A stretch of DNA of 64,000 bases from Holacanthus passer. Lineage: Eukaryota; Chordata; Actinopteri; Pomacanthidae. Below the pieces are notes generated by a model that saw nothing but the letters and a program-made list of their open reading frames with translations, did no database searches and was not told the DNA's origin. A program made the position numbers and the translations under genes. Each line of letters starts with the position of its first letter. The first letter of the stretch is position 1. The stretch covers positions 434,001 to 498,000 of the forward strand of contig JAFREQ010000045.1 in assembly GCA_025331565.1 (NCBI GenBank), written 5' to 3'. Below, in pieces: positions 32,766-47,400 of the stretch.

Positions 32766-35700
32766 TCAGAGACCATCTACCACTATGATCAGCTGAGGGA
32801 GCTTGTTTCACTTTGACACCAGCTCTGTGTCACTGTGTTTTGTCTGTAGACAGATTAACAGGTTGGTATTTGGGTAGGTCTTGTCCTTGGCTGACACCTC
32901 ACTCTGCTGGCAAATAATTTGCAGGAAACAGAAAAGGCCTAATCAGCCGTCGTGCCTGTCCAAAGCTCACCAAAACACCATGAATGGTTCATTCATAAGT
33001 TAGAGACATTATTACAGCATACAGTGGAATTACACCGTGGACAGAAGGTCATTAGAACAGGAAACACTGTGTCGGTCATCAGCTGACTGAGCGTAAGCAA
33101 ACATTTCCTTCCCCCTTTTTCTCTGCAAGATCAGTCAGCAAAGGAGTGTATGAGTGTGTTATGTGTGTGTGTGTACATACTGTATGCGACAAAGAACAGA
33201 GACAGACAGACGTGTGTGTGTGTGTGTGCCTAGGACATAACTGGATCAGTGCTGATTAAAAAACACCCAGGAGTCTAAATTAAGTTTATGTGCACTCATC
33301 CTGATTGTATCCCCCGACCCTCCACCTCCTCTCTTTTACTTCCTTTTCCATGTTTATTTAAGCAACAAGTGGAAGCAAGTGGTGCAGGAAGTGGTTGTAA
33401 GTGGCTGCTGATTAATTCCTCATATATTATTATCTCATATACTGTTTGACAGCATGACTTATTGTGATTATCTTCCAGTAAATAAACTTGTTTAACAGGT
33501 GCTCTGTAGTTAATCAGGTAACAAAACATACACATTAAAGTTATGTCATTCAAGTGAATATTTTTTGATTTAGATTTTATTATGTGACACAGTAACAATC
33601 GTTGTGTTTATTTGTCTATTATTTGCATGTCATCTTCCCCTCTTAAGTTTACTATTGTTGATGCGCTACTGTTTTGTCATTAGTGGCAAAAACCATCAGA
33701 CATAACAGTTTACCTAAGCTATTACTGGCGCCGCATTAGCAGCTTCCCAGAGGCCAAAGACAATGGAAAGGCAAGAGGATGCACTGAATAAACTATGAGA
33801 ACAATCCATTAGCTATAATGGGACTATTAACTTTACTTTGGCAGATGGAGAGCAAGAGGATGCAGATTTTTATTTTTATACAGATGGTAGAAAACACAAA
33901 TAAATAAGTGAGAGCTGGAGGAGAACATCCTATGTTGATATGTCTGCAGGTTGAGAATGACTTTGCTTTAAAGTTATGTACCTGTTGATTTCAAAGGTGT
34001 GTAAACCTGAGGAAAACACAACCAGAAATGTGTAACAAGTCCAAACTACTAAGTCACTGTGCTGCTTTGACGTGATAAACTATCTCTTACTTTGTGAAAT
34101 GTGATTATCCTACAAATCATTAATCCATCGCTAATATGGCCCATCAGCTTTGACTGGCTTCATAAAGACAAAGTCAATGGCAGAATAATAACAATAAAGA
34201 CAATAATGGATCAATGAAAATAATAAATATATTGCACTTAAAAAGAAAGTTGGAGTGCTTTAATAAGAAAATCATAAAACAGAATTACAGGTAAGAGATA
34301 AAAACTAGAGAGAGAGAAACGATAACACCTTGTGTCTGATATGATTGAATGAAAAGTTTATACAGCTTTTATATAACTTAAAAAAAAATGTTTTCATTAG
34401 TTTTACACTGTTCTCACAGAAAAACACAAGCACATTCCCATAGACTTGACTGACAGGATGAAAAACAAATAAAATGAAAAGAAAAATACAGGAAAAAAGA
34501 CAGAAGAGAAAAATTCATCCACCCACACAGTCCAACCCACATTACGTTTCTTATGATATGACTGTACACTATACAATCTATCTTTCTCACAGATATCTTT
34601 CAGACTAATTGATTTACATATAAGATTTATTGAATTATCAGCTTATTCCTTAACAACAGATAGAGGCCTTAAATTTAAAAGGTTTAAGGTGAGCTCAGAG
34701 AAAGTTTCCCTCTTTCAACAGATGAGTGTGAAACTGTGCAGAGTGATGGATGAATCAGTTAAGGTCAAACATCTAAGTGAACTAATTTTAGAGGAGAGAG
34801 GGACTTTAAATATTTCAACAATTAAAAATGTAGAGATGATCTGATAGCTTGAAAAAGGCAGCTTCATAAAAGAGTTTTAGGGAGGAGGTTTTGTAAAGCG
34901 TAACGTTGCAGGCTGAAAGATCTGCGTTCAAATCATAGTGATTTAGAGAATAACTATGTTTCCGAAAAAGAAAACAAATTTTCTTCCCCTTTAAAACAGG
35001 TCAGTAGCAAAGCTGGCAGAACAGGCCGCCCTGCTGTTTACATTATAACAATATCTTTCCAAGGTCACATCCCTCGCTGCCTCCCCTGACACACACACAC
35101 ACACACACGCAGGCGACCAGCAGTCTGGCTCGTACAGTGAGCTCTCATCTACAAAACCTCATATTATCTGAAGATGTGGGACATGATGGACATCTACAAG
35201 TGTCCTCATCCCCCGCATCACCTTTCCTGTACAGTACAGACCAACCTCTGCTGCTTCATCCAACCCTCATATTCTGTTTAGTCTGGCTCCCTCCACATGC
35301 TTCTGTATTTAGCTTCTCACCCTCTTTGCCTCCCTCACCTCTCTGACTGGTTACATAACACATAAACATTGCCATTCATTTGCTCAGTGCTGATCCACAT
35401 CTCCGACCTGTAATGGCTTTCTCAACTGCTGCACCGTTTCCCCGAGATACCGATCTACACTCTGATAATTACAGTCTTTCTTTAAGCAGTCGTCTTGCTC
35501 GGTACCAGATGACAGATCCCTTCATCTCTCCACTGTGCTGTTGACTCGAACACACTGCAGTGTTTAGCTCTGCCACATCGGTTCCCCTCGTAATTAGGCC
35601 AAAGCCTTTTTCTCACCAGTTTTCGCTTTCTCTGGAGAATTCAGCACGACCGCTGCAAACAGTGGAAGGTCATGTAAAGGTTATTCTATTTGATGCAGAC

Positions 35701-36075
35701 CAGAGTTTATTTGCTCCCTCGTGTATCTAAATCATACAACATGCGTTTGAACCAAAAGGTTTATGTAACACATCAACTCCTCCTCAGGGACCCAAATCTG
35801 CTTTTTTGTATTAATGTACAGGCTGTGTTTGACCCTGTATGCACCGAAGCTCAACGGGATGAATCACAGATTGTATAATTTGTCTTAAACTTGAAAATTA
35901 TGATAGAATTGGTTCTTGTGCTTAGTTCACATAAATAACTAAACAGCAACAGCAACAACATTATCAGGTATTATGATTTCAGGATAGTTTTGGGTTAATT
36001 TAGCCAGACTTTGAAATGAAATTTACAAAATTCAAATCAGAGGATGTCAAAGCATTTGCAGTATAACGAACAACT
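32766..36075. other. Gene-free stretch with short microsatellites
   Basis: No supported gene. Dinucleotide repeats of TG type at 33212-33228 and AC type at 35089-35108. A tRNA-like stretch near 34893-34940 (box-B-like GTTCAAATC) is too degenerate to call a gene. Otherwise unremarkable. Confidence 0.5.
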
Positions 36076-36122
36076 TTACTGTCATACCAACGTATTTCAG
36101 TTTGTGGCCTTCATCAGGCTCA
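36076..36122 (-). mobile_element. Probable retrotransposon 3' fragment
   Basis: Read on the minus strand it contains GCCTGATGAAGGCCACAAAC followed by an ACGTTGG-like block, a wording often met near the 3' ends of fish retroelements. Short and degenerate; family unknown. Confidence 0.3.
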
Positions 36123-39100
36123 TCATGAAACACTTGACAAAGAACATTTAAATCAGAAGGATAAGGGTACCCAGTGGAACACCCACCCATGAGCTAAACT
36201 AAAACAGGTGAACTGAACCTTTATGTTAAATCTTACAAATTAAAAGCCCCTTGAAAATTTGGATAAAACATCTTAACATTCAACATAAATCTGCCACAAA
36301 CAAAGTTCAAGATTGGAGAAGCACTGGTTTTATTCACCTTAGTTAAACACTATAAAACTCATCTGCTTCGGGACTATATGGGTTTGGTTTGATTATATTT
36401 GACTGGCAGTTACGGCGACATGAACAATCCACACTGTCTACAGTCACTGTCAGGAAGCACAGAATAAATATAAAATACAGAAAATCTCACGTGAAACCAT
36501 GAAAGCCGTTTGAACTTTTGCAGATTATTGTGCGATCATAAAAAAACCACATTGCTCGTAGCAAGAAGCTGATTATAAAAATAGCTTTATGGGCCCTTTA
36601 AACCTTCTCACCTTGCCTTTCTGAAATAAACCAGGGGAGGCGCACCAGAGCCAATAATCACTTTCAGTTCCTTCATTTAATATCCAGCTTTTGATCTTCA
36701 CTGTTTCATCTGTCGCCTCGTCTCAGAAAACTGGGCGACGAAGAACAGCATCAGTGTCAAGGGTGTGTTTCGACACCAACCTACGGCTGCGAATGTGTTC
36801 TGCTCCGTCCATCAATGAGACTGTCGACTGTCGAGAGATGGCACTGTGGCCAATATGGGTTATGCTGCTCTTTGAGGGTGAGCAGACAGTCATTAGGGCC
36901 CTGCTAAGAAAACAGGCATCCAGTGCTATTTATAGAGCTGTCTGAAGAAGTCAATAGTGTAGTTCCCACTGGCGTCAGTCTGCTCGTTTCAGGGACAGGG
37001 TGGCCTGTTTTAATGGCTGCTTTATGACATAATGTGAGACATAATGTGTGCGTCAGTGTAAAAATCTGCAAGTATTCTCTAAAAACTGTACTAACAGAAT
37101 AAGCTTGCAGGAATTATAATTTATCAGGATGTTTTTAAGAAGCTTATTTGAAATTTGGTTCAAGTTAAAAGGGAATTGGGCAACTGTGATTCTACTGGCC
37201 TCTACTGGTGTCTGAGGGATTGCCACAATGTTGACAAGTCTCTGAAGCCCTGTGCATAAATAATATATTCACATTTGTACAATACTACAACTGCTCTCCC
37301 CATTGTCCCTTGTTTTGGCTTCGTAACAAGTGCTTGCTCATGTCGTCGCCGCCATCTTCGAGCTGCTCAAACTGCAAGTAGGTCACAGAGCATTGGGAGA
37401 AAAGACAAGAGGATGGTGCACTTGTTTCTCAACAGGATACCGAAACACCATTGACTGGACCACAGACATTGACTCGGCTATTCAGAAAATAAACTCAGAA
37501 TCGGGAACCCCTCAGGATTTGAGGTACCTCTAACATAACATAACCTCAATATGAAGCAGTTTATAGATTGCTGCAAATGTTCTGCTTTAAATCAAGATGA
37601 GCAACATAAACTTGCAGAAATTATAGAGACCAAAATCTTTTCTGCTATTTTTTGGCTCATTTTTCAATATCTTTCATATACACTATAGTCATTCTGTGCA
37701 GTCAGGCGGTAAACAGCTTTATTCATCCTTTATACTTTCCCATTCATACTTTATTCATCCCCTTGGGGAAATTCACAGGGCTCTATCTGTACCTTATATG
37801 ACTTCTTTAATGATCAATTGTTTTATGATCTTTCTGCAGTGGGAAGATTTTTTTTCTCATACCCCCTCACAGGTATGTACAGTAACTGAGCCTGGACTAT
37901 CTTTACATGTCCTCGACTCATGACACATTTATTTTCCTTGTCATCCCAGACGTCACCTTTTGCCAAGTGCTTCTCATGGGAGCGGCCCCCTCATTCTATC
38001 ATTCAGACATCACGGTCTAATATATTATTTTACACAAGCAAATATAATACATCAACCAGCATAGACCAGTTTTGATATTTTATTGTGAAAGAATTTCTGT
38101 TAAAGTGTAACCTTCTTACTACTCTGTCCTGGCTCCAGCTTCCTCTTCCTGCAGACATATCAGGTGCTGCTCCGCTAAGTATGAACTTTATCCGGTACTG
38201 AGTGCGAAATGATCGACTGTAATACATCACACTCAGCCTTCAGCACCGGAGCAACTGGTGTCTGCCACAGCAGTTACAGTGAATTACCAGACTGGATCAT
38301 CTGATCCCTCTGATGCACCGATGACCCTGCCAGGATTTCCCCACAGACCCCACTGACCTGGACTATTTATAAGAGGGTAAAACAATATATACCCTGCAGT
38401 TCATGTCAGGACTGTCAGAAACCAAAACACTTCATCACAAATATTTTGTTGAACAGAGATTTCTTCTTTTTGATTATTTACAGTCTTTATTTAGGACAGA
38501 GTATCTCTCACTTGTCTGGTTTTACCGGATAAATGTTCATTAAGGTATCATGAAAGGTTTCAGAAAACTGTGAAGCCCAAGATTTAATTCACAGCTATTC
38601 CTCCTCAGAACAGCTTGAATATCTTGAGGTTATTTTCATATCAGTCATAACTGATGTTGCTGAAGCTACTATTTGCACTTTTATTCCTACAGGCCATCAG
38701 TTTGTCTGCTGTACTATACTACTCCACCACCGGATCAGTAGGTTGTCAATACGTTGTCTTTCTGTCAACATGACTTTTATAAGCCTAAATGTGAGAAAGT
38801 CTACATGAGAGAACTATTTATTCCCTGGTTGATTGTTGCGTCCGTCGTTCCCACACTAGCTGCTCTCACGATTTGACATTTACAGTTAGTTATACATCAT
38901 GATACAGAGAAGTAGGTGGAGCAGCAACTATCTATTGAGCAACTTATTTAGTTTTCATATCTCCCTGAAATTAACAATCATTAAAACGCTCTCAATTATG
39001 AGTTTCTATGAGTGAACCTTATCTTGCAGCCGCAGTAATCAGGGTTCAGATGGAGCCGAGGGGAAATGATGTCTGCAAGTTTTCTGATGAATGACTCTGA

Positions 39101-41394
39101 AGTTTCTTGATAACAGGCATCGCTGTGTGTCTCATGGCTAATCAAAACTTATTTAAATGCTGACCAGAATGTCTAAGCAAACAAATGATTATCTCTTACC
39201 AGGGTTCATCCTTCATCTGTATCCTCACTCTATCTGACTATATCTGTTTCTGTAAGCGTTTTTAACTCTGCATTGGTTTTTTTTTTCTTTATTTTGCTGA
39301 TGTCACTGTATCTAACCATGTCATTTTGTTAACGTTAGGGTTCACTAATTTAAAACATCAGAGATCATTTCCTGGTCTTGAGGAATAGCACTGTATGAGT
39401 ATAATATTTAAAAGACTTCATACAACTGGTTCCACAGTTGCATAAGAAGAGACTTTGCGGAATCATCAAGTCATCAACCTCATCTTCATCTTCCTGATGT
39501 CACACATGCACAAAGTTGTGGAGGAAACATATGTATTATGAAAGCACACGGCAGTAGCCACAGGTTTCCCCAAATCAACCAGGAAAGAGCTTTAACCAGC
39601 TAACTTTGTCCGCCTGCCGTGTGGTGATGGGCAGGTAGTGTCTGCTGGGGCTAAAGCAGTAAATTTGCAGGCCAGGACAAGAAAACAATGAGCTGAAAGA
39701 CAATAAAACGCCCCCTACAGCTGAAGAAATTTGGGTGATAATTCTCTGTGGGTTCATCATACAAGAACCCCTGTTTACATCACACATAGTTGTTTGACCC
39801 ATTATTAATGTAAAAATATTGCATTTATCATTAGCTGTTGTTAAGGATGATAATTTCAAGTAAATATTGTTTGAGATCACAGACGACAAGTTGGAAATTA
39901 CAAACAGGGTAAATTAGTAAATTGCTAAATTAGCATTAGCAAATTACTGCTACTGCTTATCAGTAACCACATTACAAAATGTAGTAAATACATTCAAGCA
40001 TAGCACTACAGTATACTGAGGACATCTTGTACTGCTCAGTTATTCAATGCAAAGATTTCTTCATGTTGTAATATGTTCATGTAATGTGTGTACACTTTAG
40101 TTTGCTCACTCACCTGCAACATTTTAAACTATATGAAGTAATTACAAGCCTGCAATTACTATGCTATTACACAGAAACAAGTACATCCTGTGCCTTTGGT
40201 GGAAAAGGTCATTTTGCAGTGACACAAACATGCACCAGGCCCCGAAACACACACGATACAGGGCACATTTGGTCCGAAGGCAGCGGCTGTGATGGATGAG
40301 CGGCATGAAAAAACATTCGATGGGGGGAGTAATAACAGTGCAACTCCCTCATACAACAGCAAACCGCTCTGACCTCCTCTGTCCTTTTCTCAGACAGACG
40401 GGGGCCAAAAATACACAAACTGAGTCCAGATGATTCATTAGGAGCAACTGGATTGGGGACACTGTTTTATGTAATCTGAGTGGGCTCCATCACACACACA
40501 AATGATGACAAAGTACAAATCTGTTTGTTTAAAAGCTTCCTTCATTCAGGACTCGCCACAAATTCATTATGTGGGATGTTGTTCCTGATAACTCAGACAG
40601 CGTGCAGAGAAACTTTAGAGTCCAGCGGCTGCACATGACATCTCAAGAGGGGCTGAGGAAGAATGATAAGAATGATCTGGTCAATGTTTAAGTTCAGAGT
40701 TTTGTTTTCGTTTGGACTCTCTTGTGGATACTTGAGGTGAAGGATATGTGGAGGAAATACATGAAGGTGCAGGCTTACACATCTGGCCAGTGTATGTTCA
40801 TGACATCTGGTTAATTGCGTAAATAATGACAGTGGTGTGGTGTATGTTCTTTAAAACCTTGCTTCATTGTGAGGCCCTCACTGCCGGTTAAATGAAATTC
40901 CAGTGAACTCCACCAGGACACAGATTTGACTGAATCTGTTTTCCCTACAGGGATTACATTATGTAAGACCTCACATAATCCCAATTTTTATTTAAACTAG
41001 ATTTCAGCAGTGATCAGATGGATTAAAAAGTGCTCGCAGGGTGAACAGAGCCACGAAACCATGCTGCAGTGGGTCGCCGAGCTGCAGTGCCATCCATCTG
41101 TTTGATTTAGCATGTGAGCATGACTGAATATTTATTTTTTATTAATGCATCCATGACTTTAAATAATAAAGTTTTACTGGACATATGCAAGAACCTTGAA
41201 ACACAGGCTGAATGCAGAACTGTTCTTGCTTTTTTTTCTGCAGCCTCACTTTCAAAAACCTGGAAAGTTGCCCATTTTGTCCACTGCAGTGAATCCATTA
41301 GTAGGAGTTATGTTAAACACTGCACCATACTGCATGCCAGACAAGTACTGCATGTACAACTGCTGCTGCTTGTAAAGAGGAAATAAATCATCGC
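36123..41394. other. Gene-free stretch
   Basis: No supported gene; the short frames here look random. A minus-oriented LINE-tail-like piece lies at 37750-37776 (minus: GAATTTCCCCAAGGGGATGA, then ATAAA). A weak CTCF-like GGGGGCG core lies at 39710-39720 on the minus strand. Confidence 0.45.
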
Positions 41395-41419
41395 AAACAC
41401 ACACACACACATACACACA

Positions 41420-41464
<45 letters not shown>
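41395..41464. repeat. Compound (AC)n-(TA)n microsatellite
   Basis: AC units interrupted by one AT, from 41395 to 41422, then about 20 uninterrupted TA units from 41424 to 41464. Such long TA runs are unstable and often polymorphic. Confidence 0.9.
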
Positions 41465-41467
<3 letters not shown>

Positions 41468-44400
41468 CACCCATACATATACAGTACACACATATATAGA
41501 AGTACTGTGTATATAGAATACATGCAGAAAGTCATCTTTGCTCATCAGCATCTCAGAGGTAAACACTCAACTTCCTACATGCAGAAGATGAAGAATGGCT
41601 GCTATGAATAGGCCCGAACACATTCTGTTCCTCGGTGTTACCATGCAAAGCACGTCTCCTCTGCAAAGTTTGTGAAAAGGGAGAAGTGGTCAGCAGCGGA
41701 AAAGGGGCACAGGGAGCTCTTTGCTATTCACAGGACACACTCAGGGAAAATGAGCTTCAGAGCCGGAGGGACAGAAAACCGGTCTTTCAAAAGAAGACCG
41801 AGCCTGAGCGCAGGGCCGAGGGTTCATATGCATCTGAATGAGCGTGTAACAACCGGGACTTAAGCCGTGATCCCTGGCACTTCTTTTTATCCAGGCGGGG
41901 GAAAAAAAAAGACCTAGCCACGGACTGTTGATATTCCATTCATGTCCTCTTCAGTGTGTGTCTCTGAGGGAACTCCAGGTCCCAGCAGATGCTCAACACA
42001 CACCATCGCCAGGGAAGCTATTGTATAAACACTTAGAGGTTCGCTGACCATCACCAGCAACAAGCCAGGCCCTAATGGCTGAAGGTTTTCTGTCTTGTTT
42101 CACTAATTTCCTTTTCTAGAGATGAATAAGATAAAAACTGTGTTGGGATGCAAATGAGGAAAAAAACACCTAAAACAACACAAAAAGCTATTTTGAAGGA
42201 TGAAATGTTCATGGAGGATAGGTGGAGCTGTCTCCATGTTTCATTAAGTTTAAGCATGTTAAGCTGTTTCAACTTGTTTCCCTGCTGCCTTGAAAATGCG
42301 AGTTAATTGAACTGAATTTGAATAGTTAGGTAAATCGTCTCATGAGTTGTGAAAATGTAAAACTCGCTGATTCAGGATCACTGAACCTGAGAAGACAAGC
42401 TCACTAAACTTAACATATTAAGTCAGATCAACAACTGTTATACTGACTTACGTTGCTGCTCCAAGTGAATTTGAAAGTGTATGGATTGAAGGACTGATAT
42501 CAACACATTCATCTTGGTTTGCATTGCTTTTATTATTCCACTAAATTAACTGCTGCATAACATTTTACAGTTTATGGAGAAAATCCTTTTTGCATTTCAG
42601 GTCTTTGTTCGCTGGTTTAGTCGACTCACAACCTTCCAACAGGTGATGAACGAGCGGCAGGTGATGATGATTCACATTTTATCATCATGCATTGCAAAGC
42701 GAATGGAAATGAGGGGACTGTGTGTCACTGCATGCATCCTCTGTGCTTTCAGTCGCTCGGGCTTCGGCACAATGGGGAGCTGGCCTTGTTTCTGTGCCTC
42801 CCAGTTATAGAGCGTACCACAGTGTTGTTTGAGGGGGGACTTGGCTCATACAGTGTGTATGCTGAAGCCCCCACACCCGTTATTTCTGGCTCCCAGCTGT
42901 CCATCTCCCCCTGCTTTACTGGCAAGAAAGCATTCTTCGTCCTCTAAGAGCCAAGAGCCACAAAAGCATGTCTGTGTGCTTGTGAAGACTTTCTTAGGGG
43001 ATGAAATGAGGAGGAATAACACCACAGTGCCGTGTTTGTTCCCAAGCTTATTTTATTTTATGACTTACAGTGTTTTGAACTGATGGTCGTCCTCAGGTGA
43101 GGAGAGAGACCTGACATCTGTCACAAAGACCATCTGTTAGAAATGAAAATATAAAATGTACAGCTCCCTGGAAATGCTTGCAAGAAAGGATCTTTATTCT
43201 CTGATACAATCTAGGCCGCCTTCCAAAATCACACACTTTGTCTTTTTACTGTAGCTGCTCTTACAAAGCATGTTCTGTTGCGTGCACTGTGCATACATTG
43301 CACCTTGACCCTCTTGCTCCTACATCCATCGCAGTCTGCGAAATTTGAATGTGCTTGAATTCGCTGTCATCCGTCACTGAGCTGTCATCTGCCTGTCCTC
43401 TTTCAACGGCTTATTTGATGTGACAAATAGCCAGAAAAGCACGAAGGCCTGCACACTGCAAAATGTGAGCTGATACAGTAGGACATCCTGGTATTTTTGG
43501 CATCCTGCATTTGACACACTGTGTACTCGGACATACTAAATATTTTTCTGGCATACTAAATAGCGTAGTAGTATGGGTATTCGAATGCAGTCCCAGTGTT
43601 TGTTGAACCCAAAGTTATCTATATGTGTGCATTTTTATTTTCACATGTTCACATTATCTATATTACAGCCTCTAAGGGGGACTGGTGTGATAGTTGGACA
43701 TGTATCCGAGTATCGAGAGTTACTGAATAGTGAACATATGATACATGAATTTTTAAAGGACTGCAGATGAATTATGGCTTGTAGAGATGAACAAAAGGGG
43801 GAGAACACTGATAACTGCAGGGCATCAGATTCCTGGAAACCCTGTTATAATGTTCAGAATATAAAACGATGGATTATCCCTTCGGTTGGATCCAATATTA
43901 AAATGGACACCACTTACATAACCAGGTCTGTGATGGTTCAATGATCTTATCAATCATACAAATAGAAATTCATAATCATCCACAACTTGGAGGGACAGTA
44001 AGGACTTATTTAAAAATAGGTAGAGTGGCACATTATTAAAAGTCATTAAATTAATTTGCAGGACACAAATAAACAGATTAATTCACCTTTACTGAAAGTA
44101 AGTGAGTAATCAAGTATATACATTATCAATCAATATCATTTAATATTACTAATGTAAAGAAATCCATTTATTTTCCATCCCTCTTGCTCCTCTTTCCATA
44201 ACCCCCAATTTTTGTCTCTTTCTATTGCCTTTTTATTCCCTCTGTGTGCTCTAGTTTCCTCATTGCTTAGTCCTAAATCTTTACAGCTACAATGATCCCA
44301 TTTCCTGGCATAAATCGATTCACCACATCTTATCTTCATAGGACTTTATACTGTGTCTGCCAACCACTAAGTTACCCATTTAGGCTCAGAATGGTGTGAC

Positions 44401-47400
44401 AAAATCGTGGTGAAAGGCCATGACCTTTCAGAGATCCTTGGTCAAACCCGCTAACAAATCCACACTAAGTGTTGTGTTTGTGATGCATAAGGTCATGACT
44501 GATTGTTGCCCTGGCTAAACCCTGCAATACTTTAATATGTTAATCCTCTTTGTGCAGTTAGAAACAATGCATTAAGAGCGTGAGACAGAGATCGAATGAA
44601 ATACAGAAATGACATTCTGGTCATTTCCTTTTAATCCAAGTGAAAGAGCATTGAATCTGTTTCATATGATGACATCAATATCGGCCCAGATACACTGGAC
44701 AGTAAAATAAGGATCAAAATGGGTCCAGCAGAACCAGAGATATTCTTCTTCCTTGTCAAAACCTGGCACCTACATTACCCACAATGCGACTTGACCCCCA
44801 TCAGGTTGGTCTGAGATTCAGATGTGTTGTGCCAGTAGCCTCAGGCAGAGATGAAGAGCAGGTTACAGAGGCCTGCTAAAGTCACTTCTCTCTAACTTCA
44901 CACCTTCAGGTTTTTTTTTGCCATTCCCAAACCCGTCTGATGGTGACTCACTGATGTCACTTGAGGACATTAATCACACTTGACGCAGCTTCCTCTGCAG
45001 CTACAAAAGGCTTTGGACAGACTTAAAACCTGCGCCACTAAATGTCTGATTTTACCATGTATTATTTGCAAGGAGACCACAGAAAGCTGTAATGGACAAG
45101 TTTGTTGCAGCCGTTTTGCCACATTTTTCCATCTGCTCAAGTTTCAGTCTGATATGTTTGCAGGCTGATAGCTTTGGTCAGAGTTCATCCAGTCCTGTTT
45201 GCCCAACAGAATGAGGTTTAAAGTCTGAGGTGAAAATTGAAATCTCATTAAACCTGTCTGCCTCAGATATTTAATGGTAGGTGAACGCGCACCCTCCCTG
45301 ACTCACAGCCAGCGACTGCGTGTTTGCAGCGAGGCTTTGGATTAAAGCTGTTGTGTGCTATATTAAGATAATGAGATCTACTTTCTAAGGACGGGTCTTA
45401 AGAACGACCTTGACACATAACTGTGAACGAGACGCTCGCCAGCTCAGCATGTTTTCTACAATAGTTTTCATTGTTCCTTAAAGAAATATTCAGTAGCGCT
45501 GTTTGGGATCAGGTTAAATTCCGAAGTACAACAACTAAGCCTCAGGTGCAAACCGCTCCTGAATTAGCATAATTAAGTCTGTGTTAATTATTGATAAATG
45601 CAAGCCTTTGTTCATTCATAATCACCTTAAGGGAAATGCTGGTGGTTTGGGTGGAAGAAGGAAATAGGCTGATCTAACCCCTGTGAACCTGAAAACAGAA
45701 TCTTGTTGTGACTCAAAATATTAACCACTGAAAGAACCATTTAGCTCGTTGGGGGTAAGAGCAAGTTTTCCCTTATTTACTGGATGTTCATCATGTTTAT
45801 GCACCGTTATTGACATGCTGTAGGAAACAATGACCATAACAAAATGCACCTGGTGCGAACTATGTGAACATTTTTAGAGATTTTAATGTACAGAGATTGA
45901 TGTCAAGAAGGAAGACACAGATAAAAGAAAAAAGCACGAACTGACCTTTTTGTCTTTTTGTGCAAAAGCAATAAAGTTGAGGTTTTTCAGGTTTAAATAT
46001 CGTTCCTAGTGTTTCTTTTATTTCGTCCACCCCCTATAAATACACGTGTCTCCTCATCCTGTGAACCTGTCAACTCTGATGGCCACTCCATGTGTGATGT
46101 ACAAACAGATAAATGTGTGATCATTATCCACGATCGCCTCTGTCTTCTTTGGACAAACCTGTTCCCTCATGTCTCTCTGGATGTACATCAGTCTGCGTTA
46201 ATATGCTGGTGCCAGACAGATCGTGTCTGGTTGCATAAGGAGGCCGGTCGACGGCCCCCTCGTGCTCGCCCCGGAGCTCACTGGGGAGGAAGTGTGATGG
46301 CAATCAGCTGGCCCATTACCCTGCCTGTTTTTACTTCAAATGACGGAGGCATTTGTGTTTGCTTTGCCAACACTGAGACACAGTCAGTATCTGGTTTTTG
46401 AGCTGGGCGGATAAGGTCTCTGTTGTGGCGACATGTGTAGGTCAGAGAAATGTCACGCAAAATAAGTCTGTGAATTGGCCTGAGTGAATGTTAAATGCAT
46501 CCAACACAAATTGCACTATTTTGAGCTGCAGTATGAGCTTTTGTTGCAGCTGAGAAGCCCGGAGCAATGTGTGTCAAAAATGTTTAAAACTGAGCATCCA
46601 AATCTGCTTATGCAGAAGGATTCAGGAGCAGCATCTCACATGAGGCAGCAGCGATAGTAAACAACACCCAGCCCGACGAGCTTCCTGATGCCTCGGTGCA
46701 TTACAGCATGATAATTAACTGCAATCATCATTATCTGCACAGAGATCAGAACAACTCATCAAAGCAGCAGAGGGGAGACACACAGTTCTGCTGTTACATA
46801 ATGTTTGATGAACTCATTTTCAAAGATGCCTATTTGCTTTTTTGCCCAATTTTGGGTTTTCTGTGTCTCATGAGCAGGATAGTAACCTCATTACATTTCA
46901 AGTGAGAATGATATCTTGAAATGCAAATAATATACCATGGGAACGTAGAGTAGGAGATCACAGAATGATGCTGAAAATAGAAACAGGCACCAATATTACA
47001 ATATTAAACATTAAAACTAAAATGAACACAATTTGTTTTGTTGCCAAATCCTGTCAGATGCAGGACCCTTTGAAGTTTGACATTAACGTTTCTCATGAAT
47101 CCTTGAGGCCTTTGACATTGAAGGCGCTTCTTTCCTCATAAAACATATGAAAGTCAGATTGGCTTGAACATTTTCAAACCCACCTTGTCTAGATTCATAT
47201 TTACATGAGCAACCAGTCTACCAGACCATTTTAGATTATGCACAAAAGATTCTGCATATGAAAGTTTGGAAAACAGATTCTACAACAAAAGTTCGAGCAT
47301 ATGTGGAGAAATACGAAGGTTGATGTCAACAGTAAGTCTCAGTGCATCAGGCTGCTGTGCACTTCCTCAGACAATAAATTGAATAATACACCTGCCCAGG

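Noticed and set aside
34893..34940. Possible tRNA gene (box-B-like GTTCAAATC and an anticodon-arm-like GGCTGAAAGATCT)
   Set aside because: The arms do not pair and the A box is poor; at most a SINE relic.
36691..36945. 84-codon open frame in the gene-free region
   Set aside because: Read as protein it shows no domain; neighbouring sequence offers no exon partner.
46009..46401. 130-codon open frame
   Set aside because: No recognisable motif, no splice signals that would join it to other exons, and composition like its flanks.
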